This document shows, piece by piece, positions 40,946 through 47,184 of a DNA stretch of 64,000 nucleotides. This DNA is from Hydrogenophaga sp. (GTDB lineage: Bacteria; Pseudomonadota; Gammaproteobacteria; Burkholderiales; Burkholderiaceae_C). The stretch is from assembly GCF_018780385.1 (NCBI RefSeq), contig NZ_JADMJO010000003.1:1-64000 (forward strand), written 5' to 3'. Under the pieces are notes generated by a model that was not told the origin of the DNA, ran no database searches, and was given only the letters and a program-made list of their open reading frames with translations. The position numbers and the translations under genes were made by a program. The first letter of the stretch is position 1. Each line of letters begins with the position of its first letter.

Positions 40946-41587
40946 ATGACCTACTTCTTCACTCTCGAGTTCAGTCACGAGTTGCTTGTGGACGACGACG
41001 AGCCTTCAAGGTACGTGAAGGAAATCGAAGGTGTCGTTTGGGTCTATCGAGGCAGTCGCAAGCATCGCGCGGGCCGGTTTTCAATCTTCATCATCAACGT
41101 GGAGCGAGCTCTAGCGAATGACGAATCGGTGTTCGACATCTTTGACTACGCGTCGACAACAATGGGTTATCTACTGCTCTATGGCGACGATGGGGAGTAC
41201 GCCCCCGAAGTGACCGCAATACTGCCAGGCGGTGAGCGATGGAGTCCGAACCTCCTAATACTGGATCGTTTGGAGGTGCTCCCCAAGTACCGGGGCTATG
41301 GCATCGGCCTGCGGGTGCTGCGCTGCCTCCAAGAGCAGTTCAGCATGGGTTGCGGCTTGGTCGCAATGAAGCCCTTTCCCCTTCAATTTGAGGGAGGGGA
41401 TCCGGCGGAGAAAGAAGGTGATCCGAAGTTCGTGACGATGGGCCTTGGAGACTTCGACCGAAATCAGGGCCGTGCAACGGCAAGACTCTGCAGGTACTAC
41501 GCCCAACTCGGCTTTATCGGTGTGCCGGGAACCGATTTCATGATCTCAGACCCTCTGATGGACCTCCCGCCACTCGTCGGAAGTTGA
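40946..41587 (+). CDS. GNAT-like N-acetyltransferase-fold protein
   Basis: 213 residues. Central LDRLEVLPKYRGYGIGLRVLRCLQEQF contains an R-G-Y-G-I-G motif resembling the acetyl-CoA-binding motif A (Q/RxxGxG/A) of GNAT enzymes, near residues 110-122. Sequence similarity to a named family was not recognised beyond this. It has no transmembrane segment. Substrate unknown; GNAT proteins on mobile elements include toxins and modification enzymes. Start uncertain: Met at 40904 and 40928 are also possible; the chosen one has no strong ribosome-binding site. Confidence 0.6.
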   Translation: MTYFFTLEFSHELLVDDDEPSRYVKEIEGVVWVYRGSRKHRAGRFSIFIINVERALANDESVFDIFDYASTTMGYLLLYGDDGEYAPEVTAILPGGERWSPNLLILDRLEVLPKYRGYGIGLRVLRCLQEQFSMGCGLVAMKPFPLQFEGGDPAEKEGDPKFVTMGLGDFDRNQGRATARLCRYYAQLGFIGVPGTDFMISDPLMDLPPLVGS

Positions 41588-41595
41588 CTTTTCGG

Positions 41596-41633
41596 AATAC
41601 ATAAAGCCGTGCGTCGATTCGACTTTATGCATT
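41596..41633. promoter_or_regulatory. Inverted repeat upstream of the RHH-like gene
   Basis: AATACATAAAG (41596-41606) and CTTTATGCATT (41623-41633) form an 11-bp inverted repeat with one mismatch and a 16-bp gap, ending 13 bp before the start of the RHH-like gene. A likely operator for it or for another element regulator. Confidence 0.55.
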
Positions 41634-41645
41634 ACATTAAGTCGC

Positions 41646-41831
41646 ATGGCGAATAAAGAACTCGAAGCACGACCTCGTATGGGTCGGCCACCGATCCCTG
41701 AGGAACAAAGGACTGTGAATGGATCGATTCGTTTGACTCCAGATCGCTGGGCAAAGTTGAGAGAACTGGGAACAGGCTGGCTCAACAAAGCGATCGACCG
41801 CGCGAAGGCTCCGGGACCTGAGCGCAAATAA
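41646..41831 (+). CDS. Small ribbon-helix-helix-like protein
   Basis: 61 residues, MANKELEARPRMGRPPIPEEQ then VNGSIRLTPDRWAKLRELG and WLNKAIDRAK. The middle part matches the ribbon-helix-helix pattern (hydrophobic-polar alternation, then GxxWLxxAIDxA) common in small proteins of Burkholderiales genomic islands. Probably a DNA-binding repressor or an antitoxin without a recognised partner. An inverted repeat lies just upstream, and a hairpin lies just downstream. Confidence 0.6.
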   Translation: MANKELEARPRMGRPPIPEEQRTVNGSIRLTPDRWAKLRELGTGWLNKAIDRAKAPGPERK

Positions 41832-41832
41832 C

Positions 41833-41868
41833 GAAGGCCGGCAGCGCTTGGACCCGCTACCGACCTTC
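41833..41868. terminator. Hairpin between RHH-like gene and S24-like gene
   Basis: GAAGGCCGGCAGC (41833-41845) and GCTACCGACCTTC (41856-41868) pair over 13 bp with two G-T/mismatch positions, 10-nt loop. A run of T is absent, so this may be an attenuator or mRNA-stability element rather than a terminator. Confidence 0.4.
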
Positions 41869-41904
41869 TAACCACAACGTGCAACATCTGAAAGGACGCA
41901 CACC

Positions 41905-42426
41905 ATGGCTACATTGGATTCTAGATCCCCGAGCAATGTGATCGACTTTGAGAATTTCGCGGACCGACGAACCCTGACCGCTCATCAAACACGACACGTG
42001 GAAACGGATGGGAGAAGCGTCGACGGGAAAGAACTAAAACTGGAGGAAGGATTGTTCAACTTCGCCCAGCTTGCGCTGAAGAAGAGTGCATACGCGATGC
42101 GTGTCTGCGGCGATATCGGACATCCGACGATCCGCGAAGGCGAGTTCATTGTGATCGAGCCTCACCTGAAAGCTGCGCCCACTGACAGGGTGGTAGTAGC
42201 GCTCAAGGATGGCAGGACGATGCTGCAGGAGCTGCTCGTAGACCGGCCTAAGAGCATCACACTGAGGTCGCTGGACGGAGCCACTCGGCGCACCATCCAG
42301 CGCAACGAACTCCGCTCAGTGTTCGGCGTTCAGGTGGTGACATCGATCGTCTCGGCTCGATTGCTTGCGAAACCTCCTCTGGACACCTCCATCCACATAC
42401 CTGCCGTGGGGTCGAAGTTCTCCTGA
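41905..42426 (+). CDS. S24-fold protein lacking the catalytic dyad and a clear HTH
   Basis: 173 residues. The middle (YAMRVCGDIGHPTIREGEFIVIEP, about residues 62-85, read in parts) aligns with the LexA/UmuD S24 domain, whose catalytic Ser stands in G-D/M-S-M; here that place is Ile (about residue 71). The catalytic Lys position (TVKRL in LexA) reads TMLQEL, with Gln near residue 108. The domain therefore cannot self-cleave in the usual way. The first 60 residues are charged and not a recognisable HTH. Possibly a decoy or dominant partner of a phage repressor. It follows the RHH-like gene and hairpin. Confidence 0.6.
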   Translation: MATLDSRSPSNVIDFENFADRRTLTAHQTRHVETDGRSVDGKELKLEEGLFNFAQLALKKSAYAMRVCGDIGHPTIREGEFIVIEPHLKAAPTDRVVVALKDGRTMLQELLVDRPKSITLRSLDGATRRTIQRNELRSVFGVQVVTSIVSARLLAKPPLDTSIHIPAVGSKFS

Positions 42427-42672
42427 GCTATCAACCTGTCGCGTTCGGCAATGATGTTTTTCAAAGCCTCTTGACCTTGGACGGTATCAAGGTATGTGCG
42501 CCACCGAAGTGACTCCGCCTGCTCCGGCTATCGCAAGTCCAACAAAGGTTCCAAGCTTCCTTCATGATGTTCCCGGCGCTGGTGGGGGCAGGTTCAAATC
42601 TGAGCACGCTCGCGCTTTGTGGAAAAGCGAGGTTCACATCGTTGGTGGAGGCATCCGTCAATGTCGGAGGTG

Positions 42673-42915
42673 CTAGTTATAGAACAGCTCGATCATTTGC
42701 TGCCCAGTGGCGCCCTGGAAGGTAAGAGTGACCTTTCGCGGCGGCGCGGCCCAGTCGTCGGTGATGAGCTCGTCGATGAGTTGCTTCCCGGTCTTTCCCT
42801 GATGGATCAAGCGATCATGTTTTGCTAAGACACCGATCTCGAAGTACTCCTCCGAATAGCTATCGTCGGCGTACACGATCGATACCTTCACTGTCTTATG
42901 GGCATCCTTGGTCAT
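42673..42915 (-). CDS. Unrecognised 80-residue protein
   Basis: 80 residues, MTKDAHKTVKVSIVYADDSY then WAAPPRKVTLTFQGATGQQMIEL. Start chosen at the second of two ATGs because AAAGGA then lies six bases upstream. It overlaps the end of the gene at 42918 slightly or abuts it, consistent with an operon. Looks like a small beta-alpha protein; no family recognised. Confidence 0.6.
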   Translation of the reverse strand: MTKDAHKTVKVSIVYADDSYSEEYFEIGVLAKHDRLIHQGKTGKQLIDELITDDWAAPPRKVTLTFQGATGQQMIELFYN

Positions 42916-42917
42916 GT

Positions 42918-43262
42918 TCATTCCTTTGGCCAGGTAGATATCGCGTAGCTGAGCTCTTCACGAGCATCGTCAACAGATCTGAGCCAGCCGCTGTTCTTAG
43001 GGCTGGTGTTGGTGGGTGAGCGCATAGCAATGTGCGCGCTTCGGAGGGCAGAGGCGAACGTAGCTGCGAGCCAGTCATCGACATGAGCAGATTCTCGACG
43101 CTCGAACTCTTTAAGTCGCAGTTCAAGGTGCTGCTTGAGGCCTTTGTACTCGGCCTTCGCATCATCTTCGCTGGCACACTTCGTTGTCACGGACGAGCCC
43201 ATCTGCGAAAGCGATTCAGCCCGTACCTCCAGTTGCCGAAGCTCATCTAGATAGGCGTGCAT
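42918..43262 (-). CDS. Unrecognised helical 114-residue protein
   Basis: 114 residues, MHAYLDELRQLEVRAESLSQ, then DDAKAEYKGLKQHLELRLKEFERRES: strongly helical, likely coiled coil, no membrane segment. GAGGAA lies just upstream of the ATG. It is followed without a gap by the 80-residue gene at 42915. Not recognised; probably element cargo. Confidence 0.6.
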   Translation of the reverse strand: MHAYLDELRQLEVRAESLSQMGSSVTTKCASEDDAKAEYKGLKQHLELRLKEFERRESAHVDDWLAATFASALRSAHIAMRSPTNTSPKNSGWLRSVDDAREELSYAISTWPKE

Positions 43263-43386
43263 GCAATTTCCTCTTTTACAGATCATCGGTCCATCGTCAG
43301 ACTAGTAGCCGTCCTCCATTACAGTGCAGTCCCACCAGTGGGCCATAAGGGCGCGGCGCTGAATGACGGTCTATAGCCGAGGGCGG

Positions 43387-43929
43387 TCAGAACATGTTCG
43401 CGAAAAGCAACCTCCAGCCAGGCACTTTTGGCGGAGGTTTGGGATTTGCGACAGCGATGGCCTGCTCGTATTCGCAGGCCATGGCCAGTGCCTTGAGCAT
43501 TGGTGGCTCCTTCGTTGACACCTCGGCGGCGTACCGCTTCTTCCACATGGCGACCTGCTCCATGGTCAGGTCATCTATAGGGACCCCCTCGATGTCGGCG
43601 ATCAGGAGCATCAGTTTTACGGCCAACTCGTTATGGAGCACGCGCCGAGACGAGTAATTGAAAACCAACGAGAGAAAGCCTAGACCGGCTATCACCGATG
43701 CAGCGAACGGCAACCAGCATTCCAGCGCCTTGGCGAGGATTGTTGCCCCGAGAAGGACGGAGATCGCTGTTGTCGCTTTATCGAGTTTGTCGAACCACGC
43801 CTCGCGTCGTCTGTGATAGCGGTATGCGATCCAGAGGCGATGCCAGAGTTCGCAGCGAAGATCCCACTCGTCAGGCGGCCGATTGGTATGGAGCATCCCC
43901 TCCGTGGCATCTCCGTCCTGGGCCGCCAT
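43387..43929 (-). CDS. SLATT-like two-helix membrane protein
   Basis: 180 residues: charged N-terminus ending RYHRRREAWFDKLDKATTAISV, two closely spaced transmembrane helices (about residues 55-74 and 79-98), then a charged C-terminal helix. This layout (Arg/His-rich run, pair of TM helices, amphipathic helix) is that of SLATT-domain effectors found with SMODS/SLOG systems; I recognise it by layout rather than by strong sequence match. It is the second gene after the Pro-rich short ORF at 44100 on the same strand, and no cyclase or SLOG gene is visible here. Confidence 0.55.
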   Translation of the reverse strand: MAAQDGDATEGMLHTNRPPDEWDLRCELWHRLWIAYRYHRRREAWFDKLDKATTAISVLLGATILAKALECWLPFAASVIAGLGFLSLVFNYSSRRVLHNELAVKLMLLIADIEGVPIDDLTMEQVAMWKKRYAAEVSTKEPPMLKALAMACEYEQAIAVANPKPPPKVPGWRLLFANMF

Positions 43930-43932
43930 GCT

Positions 43933-44100
43933 TCACTTCTTTGATGAAGGGGGTGAGGATGGCGCTGGGCGCGGCCCCGGAGGCGGAGCAGGAGAGAAAT
44001 ACTCCAGCACCTTTCCGCCCCTGCCACCGTGATCGTGGGCCGGGCCTCTCGTGGGTTGCGGGCTCGGGGCGGGCGGTGGGCCGCTTGGCTTTTTGTTCAC
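43933..44100 (-). CDS. Short Pro/Gly-rich protein upstream of the SLATT-like gene
   Basis: 55 residues (MNKKPSGPPPAPSPQPTRGP...), GTG start with AGGAG five bases upstream on the minus strand. Its stop lies 3 bp before the ATG of the SLATT-like gene, so translation is probably coupled. Low-complexity and Pro-rich, with a VLEYFSPAPP segment near residue 31. Role unknown; the ribosome-binding site supports it as a real gene. Confidence 0.5.
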   Translation of the reverse strand: MNKKPSGPPPAPSPQPTRGPAHDHGGRGGKVLEYFSPAPPPGPRPAPSSPPSSKK

Positions 44101-44183
44101 TCCGTCTCCTATGTTTTGTTACAAGTGTAGTGGAGCATACCAATTGTGGTGACGTGCCAAAGTACGTCACGGCTTCGCGCACA

Positions 44184-44429
44184 TCAGGCCAATGATTGGC
44201 TGTTCTCGAAGTGATGCTCTTCGAGCTGCGCGAACAACCGTTCCATTTCATCCAAGCTTGACACAGAGCCCAACGGCCTGTGCGGCCCCACCAATTCGGC
44301 CTCCGTCTCGCGGAGCAACTGCGTCCAGCAAATCATTGTTTCCAGCGGCTGCTCGGCACCGGGCGTACCCGGCCCCTCCCCGCATGGCTGCGGCTTTGGT
44401 TCGATGGAATGGCTTGGCGGTTTGGTCAT
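44184..44429 (-). CDS. Unrecognised 81-residue protein
   Basis: 81 residues from MTKPPSHSIEPKPQPCGEG; further in-frame ATGs at 44489 and 44522 overlap the preceding gene. Ends LDEMERLFAQLEEHHFENSQ, a helix. No family recognised. It follows the gene at 44844 on the same strand. Confidence 0.45.
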   Translation of the reverse strand: MTKPPSHSIEPKPQPCGEGPGTPGAEQPLETMICWTQLLRETEAELVGPHRPLGSVSSLDEMERLFAQLEEHHFENSQSLA

Positions 44430-44460
44430 GGGCTCAGTGTCACCAGGCAGCTCGGGCTCG

Positions 44461-44844
44461 TCAACGCAACGTGTCTGCGAGCGCTTCATCGGCAGCGATC
44501 TGAGCATGTGTGCACTGGGCAAAACCTGCCAGTTGCAGTCCGAGGATGTGGGCCTCGCGATGGGACATGCTCAACGACTGGTCCCCCACTTTGGCCGTAA
44601 CAGGGCCGCCGATTTCCTCGATCGTCAGGCCTACCGGCCGAATCGGTGGCTGCGCCCGAAGTAGTCGAAACACCCCTGCCTTCAAGCGGCGCAGGCTTTC
44701 GTCGTCCTCGATGAACCGCTTGCGCAGCACCTCGCGGGTGATGACTTGGTCGTGGGCGTGCAGGTCCATGATGGCCCCCCAGAGGATGTCTTTGGTGCGC
44801 CGACCCGCTGCGGGCTTCACACTTTCGGAGGAGATGACATTCAT
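44461..44844 (-). CDS. Unrecognised 127-residue protein with iterons and a homopolymer upstream
   Basis: 127 residues from MNVISSESVKPAAGRRTKD. The part WGAIMDLHAHDQVITREVLRKRF then RRLKAGVFRLLRAQPPIRPVG resembles a helical DNA-binding fold, but no family was recognised. Upstream, in order from the start: 9 bases, an 11-C tract on the coding strand, a GGGG/CCCC palindrome, then four 12-bp iterons (44921-44968). No Shine-Dalgarno precedes the ATG. The frame is open further upstream to 45141, so a longer protein is possible; slippage in the C-tract could switch frames. May be a replication-control or transcription factor. Confidence 0.5.
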   Translation of the reverse strand: MNVISSESVKPAAGRRTKDILWGAIMDLHAHDQVITREVLRKRFIEDDESLRRLKAGVFRLLRAQPPIRPVGLTIEEIGGPVTAKVGDQSLSMSHREAHILGLQLAGFAQCTHAQIAADEALADTLR

Positions 44845-44853
44845 TCTGGAGCT

Positions 44854-44880
44854 GGGGGGGGGGGTGGCGGGGGCCCCCCC
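44854..44880. repeat. 11-base G/C homopolymer and palindrome upstream of the 127-residue gene
   Basis: Plus-strand G11 at 44854-44864, then TGGC and GGGGGCCCCCCCC (44868-44880). On the coding (minus) strand this is an 11-C tract ending 9 bases before the ATG. Long homopolymers slip during replication, which can change expression or frame. Confidence 0.7.
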
Positions 44881-44920
44881 CGAGATCCCATTTATAGCTG
44901 TTTGGGGGCCTTGAAGTAGT

Positions 44921-44968
44921 GCGTACCTCCTTGCGTACCTCACTGCGTACCTCACTGCGTACCGGCAC
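44921..44968. repeat. Four 12-bp iterons (GCGTACCTCACT type)
   Basis: GCGTAC recurs exactly every 12 bp at 44921, 44933, 44945 and 44957. The first three copies extend to GCGTACCTC; the last reads GCGTACCGG. A period of 12 bp is slightly over one helical turn. Likely binding sites for a replication initiator or repressor, next to the gene at 44844. Confidence 0.65.
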
Positions 44969-45031
44969 TGCCCCATTCCCGGCTTCCCACCATGTGTCCC
45001 GAAAGCTTGAGAGATGGAAGAATCTTGTCGT

Positions 45032-45175
45032 TTAAAACGGCGCCAGCGAGATGAACACTTCGACCGGGCCAGGACCGTGATATACAGCTTCACCTGTTGA
45101 TGTGATGCGAACGATCCGCCAGTTGTCGCGTTGCTCGACATGGTAGGCGGTAGCTGGAAGCTCGAGCACCGTTTC
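45032..45175 (-). CDS. Possible 45-50-residue protein, weak
   Basis: An open frame on the minus strand with the segment ELPATAYHVEQRDNWRIVRIT and a PVEVFISLAPF end looks like a real small beta protein, but the start (GTG, about 45175) is uncertain and it lies just beyond a terminator. It may need its own promoter. Low confidence. Confidence 0.3.
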   Translation of the reverse strand, partial: ETVLELPATAYHVEQRDNWRIVRITSTGEAVYHGPGPVEVFISLAPF

Positions 45176-45194
45176 CACAGGGTAAGGCAGGCGT

Positions 45195-45219
45195 AAAAAA
45201 GCCCGCGAGAGGCGGGCTG
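45195..45219 (-). terminator. Intrinsic terminator of the KilA-N-like gene
   Basis: Minus strand: AGCCCGCC, TCTC loop, GCGGGCT then TTTTTT. It follows the stop of the gene at 45243 by 24 bp. Confidence 0.85.
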
Positions 45220-45242
45220 TTGGGGGAAGGGAATGGTCAGGA

Positions 45243-46217
45243 CTAGTTGCGTCCGATGCCTTTCGGGTCCTTGTAAGCCGACAATGCGATCTGGGCAAAC
45301 GAAGCCGGGAGGGCGCGGTCTCGCACCTTTGAGTTCAGGTAGTTCTCGAATTTGCCTTCACCAACGTATGTCTCTCGAAACCAGCGCCTGAACTCTCCCA
45401 GCGCGGCGTCCGGATAGCACCATGGCTTCTGCGGATTGGACATGGCCTGGGGAAAGTAATCTGGGTAGTTGTGCTCGTAGTTGATCCTGGCGCCGTATTT
45501 CGCATCAGACTTGCCTCCAGTCCAATGCTTGCCCCAGCCGATGCCGACTGAAATGTCAGGAACAAAGTTGCTGTCGATCATCAGTCCTTGCTGACCAAGG
45601 TGAACGATCATGTCCGAGATCTCTTTAAAGATGCTGAAATATCCGTTCGGAACGGAGTTGTAGACAAGCGAAACACGATCGTGGAACTGCCGCCAGACCT
45701 CCGGCACATGGTTCTGCGGGTCATATCCCACCTGCGTGTAGATGAAATCATGGAGCGCCTTGCCCGCAAGCAATCGGAAGTTCTTTTTGGCGTCATCTGT
45801 TGGCTTGTCGAAGGCGTGATACTCGAGAACAGCTAGGCAAACCACGTCCGAGTAAGCATGGAAGAACTCGCCAGCTTGACGGATCTCAACATAAGGCGTG
45901 GCGACAAAAATGCCCTTGTCTGCCAAAATTTTCTTGACAGCACGCGCCAGTGGGTTGGGCGCTTGGCTGTTCCAACTCTGCGCCAGTTCAGAGACGCGGC
46001 TGCTGTCTATTCCGCATAGACCGGCAAGTCCGCGCCCCGTGAGGAATGCCGTGCCGTCCGACAGCACCCCCATGCCTATGCCGTTGATCTCCAGTTGCTT
46101 GTCGATGAACAACTCACCCTGTCCGGCAGGGGTGCGCGGGTTAGGGGTTAACGTCGCAGGTAACTTATTGATTCCTAGAGACTTTTGGGTGCGCGGATTT
46201 GTTGGCTTCGACGGCAT
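45243..46217 (-). CDS. KilA-N/antirepressor-like protein, about 324 residues
   Basis: 324 residues from MPSKPTNPRTQKSLGINK (AAGGA six bases upstream; the ATG at 46268 has none). Residues about 45-75 (ELFIDKQLEINGIGMGVLSDG, then TAFLTGRGLAGLCG) look like the N-terminal part of phage KilA-N/antirepressor proteins. The C-terminal half is well conserved-looking (SVPNGYFSIFKEISDMI, DISVGIGWGKHW, NYPDYFPQAMSNPQKPWCYPD) but I cannot name it. Length and N-terminal type would fit prophage-encoded abortive-infection proteins such as BstA, an untested idea. It ends in a strong terminator. Confidence 0.65.
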   Translation of the reverse strand: MPSKPTNPRTQKSLGINKLPATLTPNPRTPAGQGELFIDKQLEINGIGMGVLSDGTAFLTGRGLAGLCGIDSSRVSELAQSWNSQAPNPLARAVKKILADKGIFVATPYVEIRQAGEFFHAYSDVVCLAVLEYHAFDKPTDDAKKNFRLLAGKALHDFIYTQVGYDPQNHVPEVWRQFHDRVSLVYNSVPNGYFSIFKEISDMIVHLGQQGLMIDSNFVPDISVGIGWGKHWTGGKSDAKYGARINYEHNYPDYFPQAMSNPQKPWCYPDAALGEFRRWFRETYVGEGKFENYLNSKVRDRALPASFAQIALSAYKDPKGIGRN

Positions 46218-46553
46218 GAATCTTCCTTGATCATTTGAATACGGCCCGCTCGATTCTCCCTTGCCCATTGTCAAAGCGCCAGTCGGCCCGGCGTGACGTT
46301 CTCCACGCTCACCGCTTCCGCCACTCCCAAGGCGGCCCGGCCTGCATAGACCAGACCCCGCGACCAGCGCCACGCCGATCGTGCAGGCTATCCTGGTCGA
46401 GGTTTTGCCGTTCCTCACTGGCTCGACTTGAGAGACCCGCTACACGCCCGCCTTGATGTAGGGCCAAGCAGCGAGAGCCAACGCTGCCAAAGAAACTGGG
46501 ATGGCCCAGCCCGCCCACTTTGCCGAACGCTCCGCAAGGGCAGTTCACAGACT
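46218..46553. other. Intergenic region upstream of the KilA-N-like gene
   Basis: 336 bp between the start of the KilA-N-like gene and the stop of the gene at 46554. No convincing ORF and no terminator were recognised. It should hold the promoter of the KilA-N-like gene. The frame upstream of its start is open to 46418 but lacks a ribosome-binding site. Confidence 0.5.
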
Positions 46554-47129
46554 TCACGCGGTAGGCAACTGTTGTTCGGGATGCGCCTGCACGTGCTCGC
46601 GCTTGAGCAGGAAAAGTGCGTTCTTCAGGGCGGTTTCCGCTTGCCTTGCGCGGTCGCGAAACTCGCCCTGCTCCGGTGGTGATCGGCAGAGATCAGCGTA
46701 GGCCAAGCGCGCGGCCCGTAGCCTGAGCTCAACCACCTCCATTGATTGCTTGGTGGCCAGTGCCCGCGGAAACTCAAGGTCACCTTTCAAGGCATCGTCA
46801 AGCGCGGCCAGGCGGAACTCTTCCGCACCAGCATCGAGCTGGCGCTGCATGCCCGTCATGGCTTCGGCAATCGTCGCCGGGTGAGTCTTCCGCATCGCCA
46901 CGTCGTCCGCGCGCGCCTGCAGCAGCGTGAGCGCCGCCGTCAGGCGTTCGATCTCAGGGTGCCCCGCGAACAGCGCGTCCGGGAGGCCCCTCGCGATCTG
47001 ATCCGAGTCGCGCGGGCTGGCACCCTCCTCCAGGCGCGGCCCTCGGTGATATGCCGAGTAGCCCGAGAGGATGGTTTTGCTGGCTTCGTGGCCCTGCCAC
47101 AGCCGTTCGACGGTCGAGAGGTTCTGCAT
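46554..47129 (-). CDS. Helical phage-type protein, 191 residues, unknown function
   Basis: 191 residues from MQNLSTVERLWQGHEASKTIL (AGGAAG five bases upstream). Mostly helical and charged, with LTAALTLLQARADDVA and MEVVELRLRAARLAYADLCR segments. No transmembrane part. It follows the structural-like gene at 47185 on the same strand after 56 bp and may work with it. No family recognised. Confidence 0.6.
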   Translation of the reverse strand: MQNLSTVERLWQGHEASKTILSGYSAYHRGPRLEEGASPRDSDQIARGLPDALFAGHPEIERLTAALTLLQARADDVAMRKTHPATIAEAMTGMQRQLDAGAEEFRLAALDDALKGDLEFPRALATKQSMEVVELRLRAARLAYADLCRSPPEQGEFRDRARQAETALKNALFLLKREHVQAHPEQQLPTA

Positions 47130-47184
47130 GATTCTTCCTGTTGAGTTGAGATGGTTCCGCGCGTGATGTGAGCCGGGCGTAGCC

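Noticed and set aside
42427-42672. Small ORFs on either strand between the S24-like gene and the 80-residue gene
   Set aside because: Short, without ribosome-binding site or recognisable sequence, and overlapping each other; judged chance ORFs.
44921-44968. CRISPR array
   Set aside because: Repeats are 12 bp with no spacers between them; this is an iteron-type tandem array. No cas genes are visible in the window.
46218-46418. Longer start of the KilA-N-like gene (46268 or 46418)
   Set aside because: No Shine-Dalgarno at these starts and low-complexity Gly/Arg sequence; the ATG at 46217 has AAGGA at proper distance.
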